Assembly (NCBI RefSeq): GCF_002088235.1
Contig: NZ_AQQV01000002.1
Location: forward strand, 620,001 to 684,000
DNA length: 64,000 nucleotides
Reading direction: 5' to 3'
From: Oceanococcus atlanticus
GTDB lineage: Bacteria; Pseudomonadota; Gammaproteobacteria; Nevskiales; Oceanococcaceae
The notes under the pieces were generated by a model. That model was not told the DNA's origin, did not search any database, and saw only the letters and a program-made list of their open reading frames with translations. A program made the position numbers and the translations under genes. Of this stretch, positions 40,893 to 49,791 are shown piece after piece; the first letter of the stretch is position 1, and the number at the start of each line of letters is the position of its first letter.

Positions 40893-41654
40893 ATGTCCAA
40901 GCTGTCCCGCATCGTCGATATAAACCTCAATCTGCTCGCCAGCAGCCTGCGTGGCTGGCGTGGCAGCGCCGCGTTCAAACCTGTCCCTCAGCCCGAGAAG
41001 ATGCTCGAACTCTACGACATCGAAAACTGCCCCTACTGCCGCCTGGTGCGCGAAACCCTGTGCGAGCTTGATCTGGATGTGCGCATCCTGCCCTGCCCGC
41101 GTGGCGGCACGCGCTTTCGTCCGCAGGCCGTGGAGCGTGGCGGCAAGGCCCAGTTCCCCTTGCTGCATGACCCCAACACCGGCGTACTGATGTACGAATC
41201 ACGCGACATCGTGGCCTACCTGCAGCGCACCTACGGCCACGGTGAGACCTCTGGCCTGACCCATCCGCTGCGCGTTGCCAGCTCGATGCTCAGTTCCGCC
41301 ACCCGCGCCGCCAGCAGCGGACTCAACGCACGCGGCCGCGCAGCCCCCGCACAGGATCTGGAGCTGTACAGCTTCGAATCCAGTCCGTTCTCGCGCCCGG
41401 TGCGCGAACGCCTCAGCGCTCTGGAGCTGCCGTATATTTTGCGCAACACCGGCAAGGCCGAATGGAAGGACATGGGGCCGCCGCATCTGCGCAAGCAGTT
41501 CTTCCCCGATGCGCCCGTTGTCGGCCGCAATCGCAAGGCGCTACTGGAGCGCGCCGGCAAGGTTCAGGTGCCCTATCTGGTCGACCCCAACAGCGGCACC
41601 GAAATGTTCGAGTCGGCTGACATCCTGGATTACCTGAACGCCCACTACGCCTAG
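40893..41654 (+). CDS. Tandem thioredoxin-fold (GST N-terminal-like) protein
   Basis: 253 residues. Two glutathione-S-transferase N-terminal-like domains in tandem: the first (about 36-115) has C46-P-Y-C49 in a glutaredoxin-type motif; the second (about 155-253) has the corresponding YSFESSPFSRPVRE without cysteine. Both end in the ESRDIVAYL / ESADILDYL pattern of the family. No alpha-helical GST C-terminal domain is present. Probably a redox or GSH-binding protein. Start at 40893, 4 nt after batD. Confidence 0.85.
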   Translation: MSKLSRIVDINLNLLASSLRGWRGSAAFKPVPQPEKMLELYDIENCPYCRLVRETLCELDLDVRILPCPRGGTRFRPQAVERGGKAQFPLLHDPNTGVLMYESRDIVAYLQRTYGHGETSGLTHPLRVASSMLSSATRAASSGLNARGRAAPAQDLELYSFESSPFSRPVRERLSALELPYILRNTGKAEWKDMGPPHLRKQFFPDAPVVGRNRKALLERAGKVQVPYLVDPNSGTEMFESADILDYLNAHYA

Positions 41655-41697
41655 ACCGCAGTCCGTCCGCTCAAACCGCACGCTGATCGGCACAGGC

Positions 41698-41725
41698 TTG
41701 CCGCAGCCTGCGAGCGCGCGATAAT
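41698..41725 (+). promoter_or_regulatory. Sigma70-like promoter of the beta-propeller lipoprotein
   Basis: TTGCCG (41698-41703), 16-base spacer, GATAAT (41720-41725), about 31 bases before the ATG. Fits a separate transcript from the Bat operon. Confidence 0.5.
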
Positions 41726-41756
41726 GCCTGCTCGTCGCAGCGAGCAGGAGAGTCTG

Positions 41757-43979
41757 ATGGAAGGTCTTCGCAAGGTGATCGTGGCCGGGGCATTTGCTGT
41801 GCTGGCCAGCGCATGTGGTGGTGGTGACAGCGGGCAATTGCCTACGCCCAGCGCCGCCCCCGACAACACCGACACCCCCAAGACTCAGCTGCAGCAGCAA
41901 GCCTTCGCCTCCTGCGCTGCGTTCAAGGATTACTACGCGCAAGCGCTGGCCGAGGAGTATTTCAGCGGCTACAGCTACAACCGCAACTGCTTTGGGTGCG
42001 AGCCGGCCACGCTGGAGGCGGTCGATTTCGCCCAGGGCGATGCGGTGGCCGCACCCGCAGCGCCGGAGGCTGCCCCGCAGCGCGAGGTCAGCGACACCAA
42101 CACCCAGGAAGCAGGCGTCGACGAAGCCGACATCATCGAAACCAGCCCGGATGGGCAAACGCTGTACGTCTTGCGCCGCGAGGCCCGCGAACTGCTGGTC
42201 ATCGACATCAGCGATGTCAACAATCTGAACATTCTGGCGCGGCTGGCCTTGAGCGAAACCAGGCAACCCAGCGGCATGTTTCTCGACGCCGAGAATCAAC
42301 GTCTGGCCATCATTTTGACTCCGGGCTACATCTACTACCTCGATGCCCCGGCGGTCAGCGACGCGGGTTTTGTTGGACCAGCGGGCAAATCGAGTATCGC
42401 GCCCCCCGACTTCGAAGACGCCACCGAAGTGCGTTTCTTCGACGTGTCCGATCGCAGCAATCCGCGAGCCCTGGAATCCCTGCTCCTGGACGGCCAGTTT
42501 GTCGATGCCCGACGCATCGGCGCGCGCATACATCTGGTCACCCAGTTCGGCCTGCCCTATCCGGCAAGCCTGTACGACAACGAGAACTTCCACACCCTGG
42601 CCTACGAGGAATATCCACGCGCCTACGCCGACCAGGACCAGGCCCGCATGGACGCCCTCAAACCACAGATACGCGCCCTTATCGAACAGGCCGTTGCGGC
42701 GCTGCCAGCCGAGGACTTGCTGCCCCGCCTCGGCACCGAGGCCAGCGGCATGCAGCCTCTGGCCTGTACCCAGATTCAGCACCCGTCGGTCAGCACACGC
42801 ATGGGTCTGCTGATGATCTCCAGCATCGACAGCGATGGCAGCGCATTGAGCACGCTGGGCAGCATCAACAACGCCTGGCAGCTGTATGCCAGTGCACAGG
42901 CGCTGTATCTGAGCCAGCACAGCGGCGGCTGGTGGTTTGACCCACAGCAAACGCAGCAAACCGCCATCTACCGCTACGACATCAGCAACGGCAGCGCCGA
43001 ACCTGGCGGCCTGGGCCTGGTCGATGGCTGGCTGGGAAACCGCTATCAGATGAGTGAGTTCGAGGATCATCTGCGTGTGGTCACGACCGAGGCGCGACCA
43101 GGCGCCGACGCGCAAGATCGGTGGGTCAATCACCACCACCTGAGCGTGCTCTCGACCACCAACATGACCCTGAGCGGCCAGGTCGAAGACTTTGTCGATG
43201 TCAGCGAAAAACCCCGGGAAACCATCCGCGCGACCCGCTTTGTCGGCAACAAGGGCTATGTGGTGACCTTCGAACAGATCGACCCGCTGTTCACCTTCGA
43301 TCTAAGCGATCCGGCCGCGCCCTTGAAGGTCGGGGAGCTCGAGATCCCGGGCTTTTCAAGCTATATGCATCCGCTGGGTGATGATCACCTGCTGACCATC
43401 GGACGCAACGCCGGCGACAATGGCGTGGGCAGCGGGCGGGCCTTTCAGCTGCAGATCTTCGACGTCTCCGATCTGGCACAACCGCAGCTCGTGGCCAGCG
43501 CAGAACCCGCGCTGGGCAGCAATGACTATGCCTTCAGCCTGGCGGAACACGATCCGCATGCCTTCACGTTCAGCCAAACCGCTGCGTTACTGGATCTGAA
43601 CGACCTGAGTGGCGTGCTGAGCATTCCGGTACAGATCGCAGCGGCCGAAAGCAGCGACGCGTTGAGCGGCTTCATCGCCTATCGCATCGGTGTACAAGGC
43701 AGTGAGGCCAGTATCGACGAGTACGCGCGCATCGATCACAAGGACAGCGGCGACAATGGCCAGGGCTGCCCGCCCAACGCCGACGAACTGCCGCCGGAAG
43801 GCTGCAACGGCTTCGCCCCGGTGATTTACAACGAGCCCTTGCGCAGCGTGATCATCCAGGACACCGCCGAACTGCTGGCCACCACCACGCTGCTGACCCT
43901 GTCCTCGTCTTATCTCAAGGTGCTGGACGCCAGCGCCGACACGCCGCGCGAAAGCGACACGCTGGATCTGCGCCCCTGA
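41757..43979 (+). CDS. Secreted beta-propeller lipoprotein (COG4880/PF09826 type)
   Basis: 740 residues from the ATG at 41757, chosen for AGGAGA 7 nt upstream. Lipobox ASAC near residue 20. The mature protein begins with a Pro/Asp-rich spacer, then NTQEAGVDEADIIETSPDG and repeated RFFDVSDRSNP / TFDLSDPAAP / IFDVSDLAQPQ blades, a pattern of the beta-propeller family with C-terminal WD40-like repeats. Four Cys (GYSYNRNCFGC, GCPPNADELPPEGC) may pair. It should be outer-membrane or periplasmic; the function is unknown. Its stop directly abuts the stop of the convergent thiolase-like gene. Confidence 0.85.
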   Translation: MEGLRKVIVAGAFAVLASACGGGDSGQLPTPSAAPDNTDTPKTQLQQQAFASCAAFKDYYAQALAEEYFSGYSYNRNCFGCEPATLEAVDFAQGDAVAAPAAPEAAPQREVSDTNTQEAGVDEADIIETSPDGQTLYVLRREARELLVIDISDVNNLNILARLALSETRQPSGMFLDAENQRLAIILTPGYIYYLDAPAVSDAGFVGPAGKSSIAPPDFEDATEVRFFDVSDRSNPRALESLLLDGQFVDARRIGARIHLVTQFGLPYPASLYDNENFHTLAYEEYPRAYADQDQARMDALKPQIRALIEQAVAALPAEDLLPRLGTEASGMQPLACTQIQHPSVSTRMGLLMISSIDSDGSALSTLGSINNAWQLYASAQALYLSQHSGGWWFDPQQTQQTAIYRYDISNGSAEPGGLGLVDGWLGNRYQMSEFEDHLRVVTTEARPGADAQDRWVNHHHLSVLSTTNMTLSGQVEDFVDVSEKPRETIRATRFVGNKGYVVTFEQIDPLFTFDLSDPAAPLKVGELEIPGFSSYMHPLGDDHLLTIGRNAGDNGVGSGRAFQLQIFDVSDLAQPQLVASAEPALGSNDYAFSLAEHDPHAFTFSQTAALLDLNDLSGVLSIPVQIAAAESSDALSGFIAYRIGVQGSEASIDEYARIDHKDSGDNGQGCPPNADELPPEGCNGFAPVIYNEPLRSVIIQDTAELLATTTLLTLSSSYLKVLDASADTPRESDTLDLRP

Positions 43980-45284
43980 TCAAACGGCCTCGGGATTTTC
44001 CAGCAACAAGGCTGACCCCAGACCGCCGCCGGCACAGGTGGCCACCACCGCGTAGCGTCCGCCTTCCAGGCGCAAACGGCGAGCGGCCGTGCTGATCAGG
44101 CGGATTCCGGTCCCGGCAAACGGATTGCCCAGCGCGAGCGAGCCGCCCCAAAGATTCAGACGCTCGGCGGGGATGGCGCCGGGCGCATGCTCCAGCCCCA
44201 GTTCCTCACGCGCAAAGCGCGTGTCGGCCAGGGCCGCCTGATTGGCCAGAATCTGAGCGGCAAATGCTTCGTGCAGTTCGAACACGGCGATGTCCTGCAT
44301 GCGCAGCCCGTGACGCGCCAGCAGTGGCGGAATCGCCATGGCCGGCCCCAGCAGCATCTCGCTGTGCATGTCGTGCACGCCCGTTAGCTGCGCATCACAA
44401 ACCCGCGCCAGCGGTGTCAGGCCGCGCTGTTCGGCTTCGCCCTGCGCCATCATCAGCAAGGCTGCGGCGCCATCGGTCAGTCCGGATGCGTTGCCGGGCG
44501 TCACGATGCCCCTAGGGTCGAACGACGGCTTCAGCGCGGCCAGGCGTTGCAGCGAGGTGTCGCCGCGGATGGCGTCATCGCGGCTGACCTCAATCTGCGC
44601 CAGGCTCACCCGCATGACATCGGCATAGTGACCCGCATCCCAGGCAGCCTGGGCGCGCTGATGGCTGCTCAGCGCGTAGGCGTCGGCCGCTTCGCGCGTC
44701 ACGGCAAAGCGTTGCGTCATGTTTTCACAGGCGCTGCCCATGCTCAGGCCGGTGGTCAGATCCTGACTGCTCGGCAGTTCAGGCAGCAGATCAGCCGGCC
44801 GAATCCCGCCCAGCAGCTTGAGACGCTGTCGCAGGCTGCGTGCCTTGGACAGGCGAATCGCACGCTGGCGCATGCGCCGCGGCAGGCGTATTGGCAGATC
44901 GGAGAAGTTCTCCGTGCCTGCCGCCACCCCGATCTTCAGACGCCCCAGCGCGATCGCATCGCACAGGTTGATCACACCGACATTGGGCGACACACCGGCC
45001 ATGGAAATGCTGTAGGCCGGGATATGACTGGGATAGCCCGCCACCAGCATGGCTTCGCGCGCCACGTTGGTGGTCTCCACATCCTGAACCACCATGCCCA
45101 TGGTGACCAGCTCAACCGCTGCAGCATCCAGCCCGGCACGGCGCAAAATCTCGGCCAACGGCAGAGCAGCCAGCTGGTAGTTATGCAATTGCGCATAAGC
45201 GCCAGTGGAATTCAGAAACGGTGTCCGTACGGCGTCCACTACAACAGGGCGACGCGCGTCGGCGACCTCAGTAAATCCGGGCAT
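43980..45284 (-). CDS. Thiolase-superfamily protein lacking the catalytic Cys
   Basis: 434 residues, closest in pattern to the FadI / mitochondrial trifunctional-beta type (PIRLPRRMRQRAIRLSKARSL, ELHEAFAAQI). The nucleophile loop, normally TMACxSAN, reads SISMAGVSPN: G97 (codon GGT) replaces the Cys. The GHP motif reads GNP with N387 instead of His. H338 (HEAF) and C417 (TCAGGGLG) are retained. Length and fold are intact, so it is not a fragment. It cannot do normal thiolytic cleavage by the known mechanism; it may be a CoA-binding or divergent enzyme. The catalytic loss is read directly from the DNA; the role is unknown. Confidence 0.88.
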   Translation of the reverse strand: MPGFTEVADARRPVVVDAVRTPFLNSTGAYAQLHNYQLAALPLAEILRRAGLDAAAVELVTMGMVVQDVETTNVAREAMLVAGYPSHIPAYSISMAGVSPNVGVINLCDAIALGRLKIGVAAGTENFSDLPIRLPRRMRQRAIRLSKARSLRQRLKLLGGIRPADLLPELPSSQDLTTGLSMGSACENMTQRFAVTREAADAYALSSHQRAQAAWDAGHYADVMRVSLAQIEVSRDDAIRGDTSLQRLAALKPSFDPRGIVTPGNASGLTDGAAALLMMAQGEAEQRGLTPLARVCDAQLTGVHDMHSEMLLGPAMAIPPLLARHGLRMQDIAVFELHEAFAAQILANQAALADTRFAREELGLEHAPGAIPAERLNLWGGSLALGNPFAGTGIRLISTAARRLRLEGGRYAVVATCAGGGLGSALLLENPEAV

Positions 45285-45350
45285 GCAGCTTTCCAGTCAA
45301 AAACCGGATGCGATGTTACCGCAAAGAAACATGGCGCACAGCGCGCACAC

Positions 45351-46181
45351 TCAGGGCCTGGTGGTTTTGACGTGGCGATCCAGAAACGCGAGCACCTGAG
45401 GCCAGATCCAGCCATCGACCAAAAAGGTGGTGGCATGCCCCGACAGCGACACCTCAAGCAACTGATAGGGCGCCCCCTGGGCCTTGAGCGCAGCGGCAAG
45501 CAGACGCGATTGCTCGATATCCACCAGCAGGTCCCAGGTGCCGTGATACATCAGGGTTGGCGGATCATCGGACGAAGCCAGGAACAACGGTGACGCGGCC
45601 CGGTACTCGGCTTCGTGACCGGCGTATTCACCGATCAGCTTGTGCAGGTAGGGACTCTCGGGATAGCGCGTCAGATCGGTTGGCCCGGCGCCGGACACCA
45701 CCGCGCGGACCCGATGGCGCGTGCTCGGCTCATCCAGCCCCAGCATCAGGGCCAGGTGACCACCCGCCGAATAACCCATCACCCCAACCCGCGTCGGGTC
45801 CACTTTCCAGCGTGGCGCCTGCGCTTCCAGATAGCGGTGTGCCGCAGCCACATCCAGGCTTTGCGCGGGGTATCGAAACGCCGGCGCCAGCCGGTAGCCC
45901 AGATTCATCACCACGTAGCCGGATGCGACCAGACGCTGGGCAAATTTGTCCATGTCTGCCGGTTCACCGCGCGCCCAACCGCCACCGTGGATGAGCAGCA
46001 CCGCCGGAAACGGCCCGCCCCCCGACGGCACATAGATGTCGGCGTGCTGACGCTCATGCGCCTGATCGACATACGCCTGATCACGCGACACCTCGTAGTC
46101 CAACTGCGCCGGGCTGCGCACGCTGCAGCCCGCCAGCGCCATGGCGACACAGGACAGCACAGCAAGGGATGTTCGCGACAT
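45351..46181 (-). CDS. Alpha/beta hydrolase esterase lipoprotein
   Basis: 276 residues from the ATG at 46181. Lipobox ALAGC (C near 19) gives an envelope-anchored esterase. Hormone-sensitive-lipase-type motifs: oxyanion LIHGGGWARGE, nucleophile GYSAGGHLA, the Asp in WDLLVDIEQ and the His in LSGHATTF. Resembles BD-FAE-type esterases on small or feruloyl esters. The thiolase-like gene lies 66 nt downstream on the same strand. Confidence 0.85.
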   Translation of the reverse strand: MSRTSLAVLSCVAMALAGCSVRSPAQLDYEVSRDQAYVDQAHERQHADIYVPSGGGPFPAVLLIHGGGWARGEPADMDKFAQRLVASGYVVMNLGYRLAPAFRYPAQSLDVAAAHRYLEAQAPRWKVDPTRVGVMGYSAGGHLALMLGLDEPSTRHRVRAVVSGAGPTDLTRYPESPYLHKLIGEYAGHEAEYRAASPLFLASSDDPPTLMYHGTWDLLVDIEQSRLLAAALKAQGAPYQLLEVSLSGHATTFLVDGWIWPQVLAFLDRHVKTTRP

Positions 46182-46350
46182 GATCCATTCCACAAAACGA
46201 GTTCACTGACTCTACGCCGCCTAGCCGGCCAGCGGATGCAGGCATGCCGCCCGAATGGGGTATTTCCGCCGTATCGACGCAACCTACACTGAAGCGCAAC
46301 CAGCCCGACAGGCCGCACGGCCGGCGGGCTCAAACGAACCGGAGACCCGT

Positions 46351-47658
46351 GTGCCCACTGCCAACCCTTCGCCCTACGGGCACATGAACAACCCGAGCGG
46401 CTGGTACCGCAGTTACTGCCTCAGCCTGATTTTTGTGGTGCTGGTGATCGCCTATATCGATCGCGGCATTTTCGGCGTCATTCTGGAGCCGGTAAAACAG
46501 GAGTTCGGCCTCAGCGACCTGCAACTGGGTGTACTCACCGGACCGGCCTTTGCCTTGTTCTATGCCTTGATGGGCATACCGCTGGCGCGCTGGGCCGATG
46601 TCGGCAACCGGCGCACTGTGGTGGCCCTGTGCCTGGCCGTCTGGAGCGGCATGACCGCACTGGGCGGCATGGCGCAGAATTTTCTCACCCTGTTTCTGAC
46701 CCGCATCGGAGTCGGCGTGGGTGAAGCCGGGGCGGTCCCGCCAACCCATTCATTGGCCTCCAACTACTACCCGCCAACCCAGCACGGCAAGGTGGCGAGC
46801 ATCTTGTCGTTTGCCGCGTTGATCGGCAGCTTCGTCGGGGTGATTCTGGGCGGCGAAGTGCTCAAGGCCAGCACCTGGCGGATCACACTCATGGTGGTCG
46901 GCATTCCGGGCCTGCTGCTGGCCGTGGTGGTATTCGCCAGCTTGCGCGAGCCCCGTCAGATCACTCGGGTGCCACGTCCGGGCGAGATTTTCGATGCCTC
47001 CTCGCGCGCGGTCATGCGCAAACTGCTGGCCACAAAAACCTATTTCCAGCTGCTGCTGACTTTTGCCACGGTGTCGTTCTTTACCCTCGGCATGCCGGCC
47101 TTCGCCATTCCGTTCTTTCAGCGCAGTTTTGAGCTTGAGGTGAATATCGCCACGCGCAGCTACGGCAGCGCGGCCCTGGTCTCCACGCTGATCGGAACAA
47201 TCCTGGCCGGCATCATCGTCGACCGGCTGGCCCGCCGCGATGTGGCCTGGAAGCTGCGCCTGCCGGGTCTGGCTTGCCTGATCGCGGCCCCGATCATGGC
47301 GGCGGCCTTGCTCGCACCCGATTACCGCTTGTGCCTGGCTTTGTATGTCGTCGCCAATACGCTGGTGTTCATGGCTCTGCCGGCACTGTATTCCGCGGTT
47401 TATGGCGTGGCCCACGACAGCGAGCGTTCGATGGCCATTGCGCTGTTGGGTCTGGTCACCAATCTGATCGGCCTGGGTGTCGGCCCGGTACTGATTGGCG
47501 CAGCCAGCGACTGGCTGCAACCACAGTTCGGCAGCGATTCGCTGCGCTATGCGCTGGCCGGTTCCGTGCTGTTTCTGGCCTGGGCCTCGCTGCACATGCT
47601 CAAGGGTGTGCGCACCTATCGCCAGGATTACGTTGCCGGCGACGCCGCCTCAGACTAG
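46351..47658 (+). CDS. MFS transporter, spinster-like
   Basis: 435 residues from a GTG at 46351 with GGAG 6 nt upstream; the ATG at 46381 is an alternative. About twelve membrane segments, the motif-A loop ARWADVGNRRTVV, and RIGVGVGEAGAVPPTHSLASNYYP, a signature of the spinster-like MFS family. The substrate is unknown (lipids or small acids in relatives). It is divergent from the esterase and stops 3 nt before the thyA stop; no terminator lies between. Confidence 0.88.
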   Translation: MPTANPSPYGHMNNPSGWYRSYCLSLIFVVLVIAYIDRGIFGVILEPVKQEFGLSDLQLGVLTGPAFALFYALMGIPLARWADVGNRRTVVALCLAVWSGMTALGGMAQNFLTLFLTRIGVGVGEAGAVPPTHSLASNYYPPTQHGKVASILSFAALIGSFVGVILGGEVLKASTWRITLMVVGIPGLLLAVVVFASLREPRQITRVPRPGEIFDASSRAVMRKLLATKTYFQLLLTFATVSFFTLGMPAFAIPFFQRSFELEVNIATRSYGSAALVSTLIGTILAGIIVDRLARRDVAWKLRLPGLACLIAAPIMAAALLAPDYRLCLALYVVANTLVFMALPALYSAVYGVAHDSERSMAIALLGLVTNLIGLGVGPVLIGAASDWLQPQFGSDSLRYALAGSVLFLAWASLHMLKGVRTYRQDYVAGDAASD

Positions 47659-47661
47659 GGC

Positions 47662-48453
47662 CTAGACCGCAACCGGCGCCTTGATGTGCGGCAGCGGGTC
47701 GTAATCGACGATTTCGATGTCTTCGAAGCTGTAATCGAACAGGCTGGGTGCCTTGTTCAGGCGCAGCCGCGGCAAACCTCGCGGTGTGCGTGACAGCTGC
47801 TCGGCTGCCTGCTCCAGATGATTGGAGTAGAGGTGCACATCGCCACCGGTCCACACGAAATCGCCCGGTTCGTAGCCGCATTGCTGGGCGAACATGTGGG
47901 TCAGCAAGGCGTAGCTGGCAATGTTGAACGGTACGCCGAGGAAGAAATCGCAGGAGCGTTGATACAACTGGCAGCTCAGGCGCCCATTGGCGACGTAGAA
48001 CTGAAACAGCAGATGACAGGGCGGCAACGCCATGTTCGGCACATCGGCCACGTTCCACGCACACACAATATGACGCCGCGAATCAGGGTTGTTGCGCAGT
48101 GAATCCAGCACCTGGCTGATCTGATCGATATGCCCGCCATCGGGGGTTGGCCAGCTGCGCCATTGATGCCCATACACCGGCCCCAGGTTGCCATGCTCGT
48201 CGGCCCATTCGTCCCAGATGGTGACGCCGTTGTCCTTGAGATAGGCAATATTGGTGTCGCCACTGAGAAACCACAGCAACTCGTGAATGATCGAGCGCAG
48301 ATGCAGCTTTTTGGTGGTCAGCAGCGGAAAGCCCTGACCCAGATCGAAACGCATCTGCGCGCCGAAGATCGAACGGGTGCCGGTGCCGGTGCGATCACTC
48401 TTGTCCGCGCCGGTGTCGACGATGGTCTGCATCAGGTCCAGATACTGGCGCAT
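47662..48453 (-). CDS. thyA: Thymidylate synthase
   Basis: 263 residues (E. coli 264). Catalytic Cys in [10 protein letters not shown], dUMP-binding [14 protein letters not shown] and the N-terminal [12 protein letters not shown] arginine loop are all present. Makes dTMP from dUMP with methylene-tetrahydrofolate. The ATG shares its A with the lgt stop (TGATG), the common lgt-thyA arrangement. Confidence 0.98.
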   Translation of the reverse strand: MRQYLDLMQTIVDTGADKSDRTGTGTRSIFGAQMRFDLGQGFPLLTTKKLHLRSIIHELLWFLSGDTNIAYLKDNGVTIWDEWADEHGNLGPVYGHQWRSWPTPDGGHIDQISQVLDSLRNNPDSRRHIVCAWNVADVPNMALPPCHLLFQFYVANGRLSCQLYQRSCDFFLGVPFNIASYALLTHMFAQQCGYEPGDFVWTGGDVHLYSNHLEQAAEQLSRTPRGLPRLRLNKAPSLFDYSFEDIEIVDYDPLPHIKAPVAV

Positions 48454-49256
48454 CAGCGCTCTCCGTTACGACGATAAGCCCAGATCATGATCGCCATGCC
48501 CGACAACCACATGGGCGCTGACAGGATCATACCCATGGTCAGCCAGCCACCGTAGAGGAAGCCGATATGGGCGTCGGGTGTGCGGAAGAATTCCACGAAT
48601 GTGCGGGCCACGCCATAGCCGATCAGGAACAGGCCGGAGGCCGCCATGACCGGGCGCGGCTTGCGCGCAAACCACAGCAGGATAAGCAACAGGGCCAGTC
48701 CTTCCAGGCCGGCTTCGTACAGCTGCGACGGGTGGCGCGGCAGCGGGCCGGCGCCAGCATGCGGAAACACCATGCCCCAGGGCACTTCGGTCACCCGCCC
48801 CCACAGCTCGCCATTGATGAAGTTGCCGATACGCCCGGTCAGCAGCCCCACCGGCACCGCCACCGCGATGAAATCCATCACTTCCCACCAGCGCCGGCGG
48901 TATTTGTGGGCATGCCAGAACTCGGCCAGCAGCACCCCGATCAGGCCGCCATGAAACGACATGCCACCTTCCCAGATACGCAGCAGATACATGGGGTCGG
49001 CGAGAAAGGCGGAAAAATCGTAGAACAGCACATAACCCACGCGGCCGCCCAGAATTACGCCGAGGATGCCGGTGAACAGCACGTCGCTGATTTCATCCCG
49101 GGTCCAGCGCGCGGCTGCCACATGTGGCAGCTTCAGGCGCTGCACCTGAATCAGCCAGAACAGCGCGAAACCGGCCAGATACGACAAGCCGTACCAGTGA
49201 ATCTGCAACGGCCCGATGGCAATCGCAACGGGGTCGAAATTCGGATGAGTCAGCAT
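48453..49256 (-). CDS. lgt: Prolipoprotein diacylglyceryl transferase
   Basis: 267 residues from the ATG at 49256. Seven membrane segments; signature [14 protein letters not shown] with the essential Arg, [13 protein letters not shown] with the His and IHWYGLSYL. It adds diacylglycerol to the lipobox Cys of lipoproteins, of which this window encodes several. Translationally coupled to thyA. Confidence 0.97.
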   Translation of the reverse strand: MLTHPNFDPVAIAIGPLQIHWYGLSYLAGFALFWLIQVQRLKLPHVAAARWTRDEISDVLFTGILGVILGGRVGYVLFYDFSAFLADPMYLLRIWEGGMSFHGGLIGVLLAEFWHAHKYRRRWWEVMDFIAVAVPVGLLTGRIGNFINGELWGRVTEVPWGMVFPHAGAGPLPRHPSQLYEAGLEGLALLLILLWFARKPRPVMAASGLFLIGYGVARTFVEFFRTPDAHIGFLYGGWLTMGMILSAPMWLSGMAIMIWAYRRNGER

Positions 49257-49317
49257 GAAAAGCCTTGGCAAGTCAGGTCGCGAATGAGCCGCGGTGCGCG
49301 TGCAAAAGCGCTGCCCG

Positions 49318-49791
49318 TCACCACGCCGGCGGCTGCGCAGGATACCGAATCAGCGCGGCAATGTAGAGATCAACCAGGGCTTCTGCACAGGCCTGATCCT
49401 GCGCATCGAAGCGCGCCTTGAGCGGACTGTCGATATCCAGCACCCCGATCACCCGGCCCTGCTGCACCAGCGGCACAACCAGTTCGGAGGCGGAGGTGGG
49501 ATCACACGCGATATGCCCATCAAAGGCATGCACATCCGCGACCCGCAGGGTGCGCTGCTGCGCCGCAGCGGTGCCGCACACACCTTGCCCCCAGGCGATG
49601 CGGGTGCACGCCGGCAAGCCCTGGAAAGGCCCCAGCACCAGCTCCTCACCACGACGCAGGTAAAACCCGGCCCAGTTGATGTCAGACCACTGCTGGTACA
49701 GCAGGGCCGAAAGATTGGCGGCGTTGGCCAGGGCGTCGGGCTCAGCGCTGATCAGCGCGTCCGCCTGCTTTAGAAACAACGCGTGGTTCAT
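49318..49791 (-). CDS. msrC: Free methionine-(R)-sulfoxide reductase (GAF domain)
   Basis: 157 residues from the ATG at 49791 with AGGAGAG upstream. GAF fold with the three family cysteines C62, C72 and C96 (GLPACTRIA, GVCGTA, IACDPTSASE), spaced 10 and 24 as in E. coli MsrC. It reduces free Met-R-sulfoxide in the cytosol. Its ATG overlaps the MATE stop (ATGA), so the two are coupled. Confidence 0.95.
   Translation of the reverse strand: MNHALFLKQADALISAEPDALANAANLSALLYQQWSDINWAGFYLRRGEELVLGPFQGLPACTRIAWGQGVCGTAAAQQRTLRVADVHAFDGHIACDPTSASELVVPLVQQGRVIGVLDIDSPLKARFDAQDQACAEALVDLYIAALIRYPAQPPAW

Noticed and set aside
41541..43139. 532-codon minus frame opposite the beta-propeller gene
   Set aside because: No recognisable family; sense gene has lipobox, ribosome site and promoter.
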